A DNA stretch of 64,000 nt from Acanthopleura granulata (Eukaryota > Mollusca > Polyplacophora > Chitonida > Chitonidae), in contig JABBOT010000029.1 in NCBI GenBank assembly GCA_016165875.1, positions 2,216,639 to 2,280,638 of the forward strand. The letters are read 5' to 3'. Shown here one piece after another: positions 37,001-49,000 of this stretch; position 1 is the stretch's first letter, and the number at the start of each line of letters is the position of its first letter. The position numbers and the translations under genes are program-made. Below the pieces are notes generated by a model, which worked only from the letters and a program-made list of their open reading frames with translations, had not been told where the DNA came from and searched no databases.

Positions 37001-40000
37001 CGAGATTTATAATTATGATGGTCAAGCAGGTAAAAAGCTGTCGTTTTTGTTTTGTCTTGACTCCTGAAATAACAAACGCACATTGGTATTACTATTACAA
37101 TGTACGTTTGTCTATGGAATGTAAACAAAGCAAATAACACATCTTCTAAGTGAAGTAAATATCTCCAAAACCAAATAAACATCTCTCAAAACCAAATAAA
37201 CATTTCTCAAACCAAGTGAACATCTCATATACCAAACATCCCCAAATTCAAACAGAAGTTCTCCTCCGTCGAGCGTCTCTCAAACGAAAGAAATACAATA
37301 GCCAAAAGAGCATCTCCCAAACCGAATAGGCATCCACTAACGGTAAGTAAAAGAAGCATCTTTCTTCGATATAGGGCCATTATGGGCACCGTTCGGCAAC
37401 TAAAACAGGTAACGTACTTAAGAGTACCTTGAAATTGGCAGAAAAGTTAAAACAGACGGTCACTTTTCTCTATGAAGGGGTGTGCATGCTTGACGAAATA
37501 AAGGAGTGTCCAACATACGCTTACAACCACTCCGAACATTGTCGAGGAACACAAAAGCCTCTTCAAAGTGCCTTCTGCTTCTCCGTGGCAAGTTCTGGTA
37601 AAATATCTTCTTTGGCTTAGCTTTGTTCAGGGCCCTATATGCTTCTCTGGCAGAAATTTCTATCAGTTTGGGAAATGCTTATTTGGTTTCAGAAATGCTT
37701 GTTTCATTTGGGAGATGTGTTTGTGGCTGTGTTTTCCTTCCATAATTCACCAATGTTAAAGAGACTACATCACAGAATTTTTATATCGTGCCTCGTATCT
37801 TGCATTAATAAAGTATCTCTGCTTGCTGTAGGCTTAAATATAAGTATATGATGACAAACTGGGTTGGAAAATCGCGTTTTGGTATGTGCTCATTACTTTT
37901 CCTGCATACATTAAGTTTCGTAGTTCGGGTCGAAATGGAACTCTTTTGAAAATTAATTATTGCTTAAAAACCGAAAATCGCAACATACCGAGAGTGATAT
38001 TTACTGAAAGTACTTAAGTCGGCTGTTGGAGGAAAGCCTCTTCAAACGATTTTCCACAAAGTCTATTGAAAATGGTTTGGTGACAATATGTAGCAAATAT
38101 TGGCAGAAGTCCTAAATTGGACTTATTATTTATACATCAGTGAAATTCCAGTATTTCCTTCACTGATAAAAGTGATATCTTCACTCTTAGATATCACTTT
38201 TGTTATTACATTTTGATATTACACTGCTGGTGACCTTGACGCATGATCCAGATGCCGTGACGTAAAAAATGAAACACTTTGTTTTTATGACATTCCAGTC
38301 TGATATCACTGGGATGACGTCATAATACAAGTCTAGTCGATTGCTATATTTCGATGTCACGCAAGAAGACACGACGTCATATTAGGCGTCATGTTTACCG
38401 TTACGACGTCACGCTACTGACAGGTCTTTGAAGGCCTGCAGCTGAAACATTGCTCAAAACTTCCTTCAATATACAAAAATCATGACATTGTTAAAGTATA
38501 AAAAATAAATAGAATATTACACAGTGATGGTTGAATACCATAAATATTGTTCTCGGTAAAGGTGGAAATGATAATCCAGCTCTCACTCGAGCAATATTTA
38601 TGGTATTCAACCTTCAATGTGCAATATCCTCTATGTGTCACATCATTTCAGTGGCGCTGAATGTTCGACTTCAGCCTCTAAAGAGCGACGCCAGAGTGAG
38701 TAGATCACGTAAGTCATATATGAAACTGTAACACTCAACATGATTGACATTGTGCAACAAATGACTTATGACATTGAAGTCAGAATTCACTGTATAGCTA
38801 CCTATGAACATGTAATAGGGCATATAAAATGTCCGCCGGTACGTCTTTAATGTGTCTGTGCAAATCACATTTGGCACAAAGTTTTATTTAAAGGGAAAGA
38901 CCTCGTAAAAATGAACATAGGGTGAGTGAATAAATCTGTATTTGAAAATACCTTCACTGAATTTTTTAGATTTGTTTTTCACCAAAATAAACATAGTCAA
39001 TGTTTTGGTTGTATGGTGGGTTTTCTTGACCACATTGATGATGTGGTTCACCAACGACGCCACGCCGTCTTTTCTATGGCCGTAAAGCAGAAATTTAATG
39101 TCCTATTAGCGTTTCCATACACGGGCAAACATTAGTTGAATACTCTTCACAAGGACAATATTCAGAGCTGAACATAAAGGTGTACAAAAAGTTGTGTGAT
39201 GTCATTTGTGAACCACATTATCAATATGGTCCATAAAACCCACCATACTATCAAAATATTTGACTGCCTTTACTTTGGTGAAAAAAAATCTGAAAAAAAT
39301 CAGCGAAAGTATTTTTAGATACAGTTTTAATGGTCTTTTCACTCACCCTAAGTTCATTTTTACAAGGTCTTTCCTTTTAAAGCTGGTGATATCTGTTTTT
39401 TCCCATGCAGGAGGGGGATAACGCCTTCATGATTTCCATTAAGGTTGGGGACCCAAAAGTCGTCAATATGCTCTGGAGCTACAGAGCCAATCTCAACATA
39501 AACCATAAAAACAAGGTGGGTACATGCGCCTGCAGTACGCGTTTTCGTGTTTCGTCGATAGAGAGGTTTAAAGATACTAACGGGAGAATTTCGATATTTG
39601 GACTTTCATATACCTTGTATTGATAAAGTAGCTTAGCATGCAGAAGGCTTAAATATAAGTAATAAAAGTAAATATAAGAAGACATAGCGGGTTGGAAAAT
39701 CGCGTTTTGCTGAACTTTTTTGGCGATTTGCATATATGAATAAACTCATGAATATTCAACTTTTCGGAAGCCCGTTTTCCAAAATGTCTCTCGAGAACAT
39801 GCACATGGCGTCAGTATTGTTGCAAAACGTCAATCGGATGACGCAAACATTGGTTACATACGTTCAGTCTATCTGTGACGTCAGGACGTCACAACTGCTT
39901 TCGCCGAGAATGGCTTGAAATATAAGCGCCTACAGACTCTTTGGGACATGCGCAGTGCCTTACGTTGTGTGGTAGAAGATGGCAACAATAGCCAATTATT

Positions 40001-43000
40001 CTACCATTGTCGTGGCAACTCTGTAGCAAAATAACGGTTCTGTCCACTGTGACCTTAACAGGCAAACCCGCATCATAGCGCACTGCAACAATGAAGCGAC
40101 GTCAATGCCAGCCAAACTCGAACAACGTCATACTTCTTGGTTGTTACTTTGCAATAAGTTTGCCGAGCGGCCTTCTACATCCGTATGTGGTAATACTCAT
40201 CGCTTTTCGTGCAGACAACAGCTTTCGTAGTTCGGGTGGAAATGGAGCGTTTTGGAATATTAATTCTTGTTTAAAATGAAAAAATCGCAAACTACCGTCA
40301 CATAAGTGCATAAGTCGGCTACTGGAGGAAAAATGCAAAAGATTGTCCTGTCTAGTCTCTTTAATATAGTTTCCCAAAATACAGGCTTTGCGCGTAGTGT
40401 GTGATTGTCATACCAACCATCCAAAACGTCAAATTTACCCAGACCGCGTTTTTGGCAACCAGCGAACTACACATGAAATGATGTATCCGTTGCCATTCAT
40501 CGCGTATCTAAACCTCTCTATTAAATGACGCAATATGACGTCACCGCTCTACATTATTTGCCGGGACATTTATCTTCTCTGTATTTGTGCGTAGACAAAA
40601 CTACCGCCTCATACTCAATCCCACCCAGTAATAAAATTCATAAGACTGATCTAACCCTAAGCCCACTTTCACAGATCTTCGTAAATGACTTCACCTCATG
40701 GCGCTATAACCGAGACGACGTCCATTAGGAAAAATGTTACCGTATGAAAAAAGCGATTTACGAAGTTTTGTGAAAGTGGCAAAGGTTTTATAAGTATTAC
40801 ATTACATATACAGGCACCTCCTTATGTTAAAATAAGCAGTTTGATCCCCTGTCTGGCTCTCTGGCGAATTCTGCGTGCCTTGAAAGTGGCTCCATGTACA
40901 TTACCAAGCTACCCGGCTTATGATTGGCCGTGTATTTGTAGTAACACGTTCGATTCTGGAGGACCTTGCCAACAAAAATATGGCAAGTTAAAAGGTTGTT
41001 GTGACTTCGCAACGCCGAGATTTTATGTCACGATATGCAACACCTTTCTAGCGTCGGAAGCTACGCACAGACAGAACAACGATTATTTAGGGTTACATAA
41101 ACTGCTATGGCTGAAACAACGGCTCGAAGTTGGTGATGGCGATTTATACTCTCCCTGCCCGTAGATCTGAAGCGCTTTGCGCCACCTGCAGTCAGGGACA
41201 GTGAACCAACCAGGGCTGTGTCGCATTTGTCGATGTGACCGCCACCGGTGGCAGATTTCAGTGGCCACCAGAGGACGCAGTGTGACGCCCCAATGTTCCG
41301 GAAGTTCGGTCAAGTCTCGTGAACTGAGACGTTACAATACACGCCACCGACTTGTCCATCGTCAGACTCGGTGATGGCAGTGGCGCCACTGGTCTTACCC
41401 AGTGGCCAATGGAATGACGCGTCAGATGCCACTTCCCCCTTCAGTAGCCACCGGGATACGCACCCTAGATTGACTCCTACCCTGCGGTTGTAAAGTGACG
41501 ATGTGACGTCTCAAAAGGACATCGATGGTTGTAACGTCGTATCTCCTAACTTGGGACCCATCTTACAAAGCTGGAATAAGGCTGCGACTGAGTGTAAGCC
41601 TGTTGGACGTGTGTCGCAGGAAAGACTGACCGCCTTACAAAGCTAGAGTAGCTGCAACTTGATGTAAAGTTTGGTGCAAATTTGCACCTACCCTCGGGCA
41701 GACTTAAATTCCGTAAGTATACTAAATATGGCGGTGCTTGTGGTGTTTCATAGACACACTTTAAGCATTGCGACAACTTTAATAAGACGTTACTAAGAGC
41801 TAAGATACTACTAAAACGGACGTAAACGTCTACGTCTGACGTAAGCTACTCTGGCTTTGTAAGACGGCCACGCCAAGCGCAATTACCATGGTGACGTATC
41901 TCTGCAGTATATGTTGTCAGGCGCACTTTGCGACTATTATGTAACACAGGGTCGTATTCATTCTTCAGAGACGGCATCCCTCATAAAGTCTCTATGACAT
42001 TAAGTAACAATCAGTCATAATGTCCCTATGAAGCTGAGTAACAATCAATCATGAAGTCTCTGCATGTGATACTTTCTCCTGGCACGTTCATTTCGTTAAT
42101 GATACCATTTATTCTTCGAATCCACACCAATAGTGATTTTACCAAGACTTGAACGCATATTATTGACATACTTTTGCAGAACTGTGTATCGGCCCTACAC
42201 TATGCTGCGGAGCGAGGGTGGGAGAGCTGTGTCCAGTTTCTGATCTTGCAAGGTGCCGATGTCAATGCCCAAGACAGGGTAAGACTGCTCTTTGCATCTT
42301 CGTTTCTCATCAAAATAAAACCTGAGTTGAGATGGGCATGGGGAGCGTTCTGCAGTTAATATGTAAAGAATGTCTTGAAAATTCCAGCTAAATTGCAGAA
42401 ATGTTAAGTATTTCCATTACATAGCATTGTTTAATGCTCATGAAGATGAGATTGTGTCAAATTTGTATTAACACATCACTTTTTTCGTATACCACATTTT
42501 ATCTCCTTTGGGTTTAAGCAAATTAGCGTTCATCCCATATATTTCAAATTTTGACCTGAATTAAAACTAGTTTTGTGCTGCATGTAGGGTTTACATGCCG
42601 AACATTTATGAGTCCAGCGTTCAGCGCATTTGTCCGAGGTCCCAGTATATATCAGGAGTAAATGTAGAGAAAAACTCGTTAAATGCATTTCAATTAAAAT
42701 GTGATAATGATAAAACGTTAATATCAAATCATAACACTTGAACACAAATATTGCTGAACAGCAGCCACAATATACCTTGAAGACTGTCAGTAAAGGACCC
42801 TCATTTCACCAGTCGTAATGGGTGTCCTTGCCAACAGGTTAACTGAATCCATCCCTTTATTTCTTGGACGAATAAGTACATTATAACCTGTAAAGGCAAT
42901 GACAGGCAAAACTTAAACTTTAGCTTGGTTGACATTTTCCTGCCATAAATAAAGACATACATGTGACAGTTATACCATCTTTGTTTTAATACCTTATTTT

Positions 43001-46000
43001 TGCAGAACGGTTCCACGCCACTTATTGTAGCGTCTATCCGAGGCGATCAGCGAACTGTGGACGTCCTCATTAAGGCGGGATGTAACGTGTTGATAGAGGA
43101 TAAGGTATGTCACCACTTGTATGACTCACTTGTACGTTGTGATAACGTGTATGACTCATAAGAAAATTGGCTTGTTATACAATTTGATTGATTGTTGTTT
43201 AATCCCATACTCAGGAAGTTTTCATTTTTGGGGGGAAGGGGGAGATATAAAAGACCGCGTGTTTGGGCTAAACGGCTGAACAATCTACCACACGAGCCTC
43301 GCCGACCTCTGGTTGTCACTTACGCCCCACGGATTTAGGGCGGGGGGATCAACAAATTTCCTATACATTTTCGGGTTTGAACCCGCACTTCGTGTCTCAC
43401 TGCCATTGAAAGGCCAGCGCCTAAATCACTCCGCCGCTGCCCACTCATTGACTTACTGATATTATCATAAAGGCCGGTGCTTATCACATTTTATTTTATT
43501 TATTTATTTGATTGGTGTTTTACGCTGTACTCAAGAATATTTCAACTGTACGACGGCGACCAACATTATGGCATGGGAACATACTGACTTGGCTTCACAT
43601 TTGACTTGCCGGTGGTGAATCATACTTACGTTTTTATTATGTTTTTTATCAAGCTTACAGACTTGACTTGCATTAATCCAGATGTGCCATGCATTATTTG
43701 TTAAGTCAATGTGAAAACGGGAAACTCACAAGGGACGCTGTTCAAAATGTGATGTATTTACAAAAGGCATTAAAATACCTCTATCAAAACATAGGTGGGG
43801 AATATTTGGTTAAAATAAGTTTTAGTCCTGCCTGTAATTCCGTGTCATTTCAGACTGGTTGCACTGCTGTGTGTAGAGCACTACAAGCAGAGAAGAACAA
43901 TCTGACAGAGTTCTTCCTGAAGAAGTTCTCGGAGCAGCAGGCCGACACCTACGTCAAGGTAAGGAGCTAAGTTTTCACTCTATATCATAACATGTTTTCC
44001 TTTATTTTTTGGTGGTAAGAAGGAAAACATTTTTTTTTCAAATCAGAAATAGGTGAACTCTCACTGATAAAGAAAATTATGCAACTGAATCAGAGTTGTA
44101 GCGACCCGTTGGGCATGGAATAAGGTTCTTCGAGAAATCGTAGCCAGGTGGACGTAAGTGTGAGGCTGTAGATTGAAGTTATCAAAGACTCGTTTCCTAA
44201 AGACACTCAGTTTCTACTAGCATTTTATGAGGTGAAAATTTGAGCAACCGCATGTTTATGCTTTTAGAACCGTGCAGAACGCTTGCGAAAACCGGAAGTA
44301 CCAAGCCATGAAGTGGCATATTACTACAAGCATATTTTGTTTCCCATGCTGGAGGAATTGAGCAAGTATGAAAATTATCGGGATCTACTCTTCCGCCATA
44401 AGATCATTCCTCACGCCATACTGGCCGTCAACGGCTTTGTAACCAACCCAGACATCATGACGGCCGTGTGCCAGATATTCTCTGCTCTTATGTATCACTA
44501 TCCAACTTTTGTGGAAGAGCGCTTCGCACTTCAGTTCATCAAGTCTGGAGGGCCAGAGTTGGTTGTAAGAGCCCTGAAATTCTTCAGTGAATCTAAATCT
44601 GCAAACCCTACTGTCCACGAGGAAGGAGTGTGCTTTCTTCCAATTCTGGCAACATGTGAAGTTACCATTGGTAGAGAATGGCTTCAGAAGAACAGCCTGA
44701 AAGTGACGCCGTTCACACGAAACTTCGAAGTAAGCGTAGACACCATCGACTTCGCAGGCTCCGGGTCAAAGCTGAAGGCAAAAGTGCTATGGACTCGTTT
44801 CCGGGCTTTTTTCGATCGAATGTTGCGAACCCAGTGCGAGCAACAGGAGGCACAACTATTGGAGGAAGAGGCACGAGAAAAGGTTAGGAGAGAGAAAAAG
44901 CGCGAGAAGAAGAGACAGCGTCGTCAGCGCCAAAGCCAGTTGAAACAGGAGTCCGGAGCGGAGGTTGAACACGAGTCCGTGGATTGTCCCCCGGAGGTGC
45001 ACACTGTCCTGTCCTTGGATCCCAGCATCATATCAGGGCCTTTACTGAGGGACAGCGACAACGAAGAGGAAGAAATCCCAGGAAATGGCGGAGTGGCACA
45101 ACCGGAAGCCATGGACACATTCGTGCTGAAGATGAAGTCAATGTTTGCTAATCCCGAACAGAAATCCACCGGTAAACCCAAGGCAGGGGCACCGTTGCCT
45201 TCCAAAGCAGGTCTTCGCAGTGTTTCAGAAAACCTGTCCGAAGAAAGAAACACAAATTCATCATGTATGGACGGAGAGGCAAACGAGCAGCATCCTAGTA
45301 ACAAGAACCAAAATCCCAGAAATAGGGGTGCCTCATCAAATACACAGGGCCTCTCCGGCAGAAATGACATCCACGAGGGCGGCATGTATGTCACAGAAGG
45401 TTTCTACGATCCATCTGCTTTATGTGCTGGTGCATTCCCAGGTGAGAACTCTTGGATTACAGTTGGCGCTAAGAGGACTGTTCCGCGTCCCCAAGACAAG
45501 CTGATACCTGAAATGACAAGTGGTACTAACAAGAAGCAGAAAAAGAAAAAGAAACACATTGATACCGCTGGTATGCCTAGTGCTGTGGTGCCTCACATTT
45601 CCACGGTAACGCAAAGCAGCAATAACGTCTGGAATCCTCACACAGTCACAGAGGACTGGGAAGTCGGAATCCCAGAAACTGAAATCCTCCCAAACTATGA
45701 TGACGAATTTCCTTGTCTCACGGCTGTACCCCAACGCGGAAAACACCAGGCGCCAACAACGGAGAGAAAGCCTCGAGCAAACCAGCCCGCGAGCCACTGT
45801 GAAGACTGGGCAAAACCCTCTCCTCCAAAGGAACGAAGCTCCTCTAGTCACACAGAGGAGTCACCAATGCGCCTTGGATCGGGAACCGACGACGATGGGA
45901 TAGAGGAAGACGAGGATTCCCCTGATCCGAAAACTGGACCAGGCCCGCATGACGTTTGGCTTAACAACCCTCAGGATGCAATGGACATCAGCGAGACTCC

Positions 46001-49000
46001 TGTATGTCCGCCAGAAAACGCCCAGACCAGGCCCACTTTAGCAGACATTGCTGATACACTACGTGCTGAAGACCACACTCAAGGAAAGATGCAAACAGCA
46101 AAGACCAAGGCGTCAGAGCCACGTCATCCGCTCACAGGAATGCCTCCTCCTTATTCCATGACACAGCCAGGTATATCCTCCCTGGAAAACTATGCGAATA
46201 CCACGTGCCGGGACCCGAGAATTCCTAACTGCTGGGCCCCTCCACCTCCCTTGCAACCACCACGGAGGGCTGCTGTGAACATTCCGAGGTGCCCTCCTGC
46301 AACGGTTCCTCCAGAGAATGCCCCTACTGGACCGTCTACACCAGCGCCGTTCTGCATGCCTGGGTTTCACGATGTAGCGGACACCAAAGCATGGTGTTCA
46401 AATGTAACAAGCATGAACTTAGATCAGGAACCACTGCCACAAACTGTCACGACGCACCAGCCTCCTGCTGAAGAGGCGGAAGCACATACAAGAAACACCC
46501 TAAATCAACATTGTGAAACGGCAGCGGACAGCCGACCATTCAATGAACATCAGCCTGTCAAACCACAGAAAGATGAGAAGACGGGCAGTAACAACAACTT
46601 CCCATACCCTCATAACTGCGAAGAAGTTCCACCCTGTATGCCATATAACTTAGGATGCCCTCCACAACAAGTACCGTATTCAGTGAGATTCGGACACCCC
46701 TCCGAAATGCGCCACTCAAGGTGTCATGATCTCTTTGACCAGAATGCCAGGGTGCCCTCGGCGCAGATACACCCAGAGCCGACACCCTGTGAGCATGTAC
46801 TCCGTCAAAACGATGAGTTTCAACAGGTTAACTTGCCACGAGATCAAGGTCAGCAGGTATCTGACTTTCCGTCGGAAGAAACCATAAAAAATGCCACGAC
46901 TCTTTGTGCCCAGCAGATTGCCACCCTGGCCAGTCTTCATTACCAGAGATCCTTAATGCAAGTTCAAAATAGAACAGCTCATAAAATCAGCGAGCCAGCT
47001 GAAAAAGCGCCATTTCAAAGGTTGGTAGAAGCTAACTTTAGGGACTGTCAACCACTTGCTAGAGCTAACGCCTCTGAAGTCCCAGAGCAGTGTTTGCCAA
47101 CGGAGGATGTTCCCTTGGAGAATTCGCCGGTTCAGTTTTATATGGACGAGGCTGACAATGACCCACCTGACACGAGAAAGCAAGGACCGGAAGCCACAGC
47201 CAACTTCCCGAAGTTCCATACCTCCGTTCCTGAAGAGTGGCCCTTTGCCAAACCGCCACCAGGAATGGATGCAATGGAAGCCCTGCGCTTAGAACAGATC
47301 CTCCAATGGCGACACCAGGTCGAAAACCCTGACAACGTCATGCAGCATGACTATCAGTACTACTACTCAACCCTGAGCGAACAAGCCAAGCAGATTCTTG
47401 ACAAGGATTGTAAGAACGTGGGTAACATCGTCAAAGAGTTAAACTCAGTTGCCCTCGACATGGGGGCTGCAACAGAATGTAATGTGCGTGCCTACCCAAC
47501 TCAGAGACCCGGACACCCGAATCTTGCTCCTGGCGCCGGATGTACAGCCGCGTGCCCTGAGGACAACATGTACCATGGAATTCGCTGGAAGTCGAGGAGT
47601 GCCCGATGGAGGAACAAATTTCAGGAGTTGTTGGCTGATCCACATCAGAACACCGAGCTCATTGGCTGTATTCGTGTTCCTAAAGATGAAGAGACCTTCT
47701 GTCTGAGGAAGAGGTAAGTCTTCTATGATGTGCTGCTGTTATAAATAGATGATATATCAGACATCATGGACAGTAAAGCCAGAGTGGTGCATGACGACAG
47801 TGTTGTAATTGACAAATAGGGACAGTTAATATATACAATTAAAAGCCAAATATTTTCATCTTCAATAAAATGAAATGACTGTCATTAGTCTGTTGTCGTT
47901 GATGAATATAGCCTTAACCCGGTACTTAAATCCGGATGTCATCTGTTGTATGTGATCGGAATTATCTGGTAGGTGTATAAGTGCGTCACTGTCTTTAGCA
48001 CAGAGAGAAGCAGAATTGTTTCCCATTGTCTTGATTGCGTTTCGTCTTTACGTTAGCTGTCCAGGAACCACCCTGGGGGTATTAGTGGACGGGAGTGAGG
48101 TAGCGGTCTCCAAGATACGCTTGGATCAGCTCCCTGAAATGTTTGCCAATGTGAGTGGCCTACTCTCCGACCACGCCGACCATCTGTTCCTGGTGAAATA
48201 CCAGGTAAGCGCGACACACTCCAGCAGCAAAGTGGACTGCATTGTAACTCTTCCATAAGTTTAACGTGTAACTTGAATTAGGCATGGATTCAATAACTGT
48301 TTGGAGGTGAGTGTTTTGTAGAGAGCAAATAATGGATTCCGATACCTGGCTTAAGGACTACATTGGCAGCAGGGCACACACTACCCATTCCTTGGACTGC
48401 CCACAGTAAAGGAACCCCATGAGGAAATTTTATCTTATAAATTGTAGGTTTATATTGGTGCCGAAAGCATATCTCCCATTAATAAATGGAGAATGTTATC
48501 TTGGATGATGTTAAATACTATGATATCTGTTCAGGCCGTTGAACAGAAGGAGGACTACTGCTACATTGCAAAGGAGCTGTGTGAGTATACCTTGGAGGAA
48601 TACATCAGGATACTTCATCTCAACCGGCGACTTGACCCTCTGTGTTCCGACCGCCTGGTGTGGCAGCTGCTGAAAGGCTTGAAGCATCTCCATGACAACT
48701 GTAAGATCGTCCATCACAACCTGAGGGTAAGACAGGGGGCCTACACTTGCGAACGTTGTTCAGTCTACCGTTACAGATGTTTGACAGATGACACAGTATT
48801 GCCATATCAAGATTTGCATACTGTGCTACTACTACACAAATACAACGCCATATACAGATTTCTCACTGATTGTTGTTCCAACCAAAGCTAGTACTGTGAC
48901 AACCACACGACGACATGGTCGTATCAGGTGATGCTGCTTTATTCATAGTTAGCAGCAATACAACCACACTGGGATTTAGAGCGCTAGTGAAGAGTAATGA

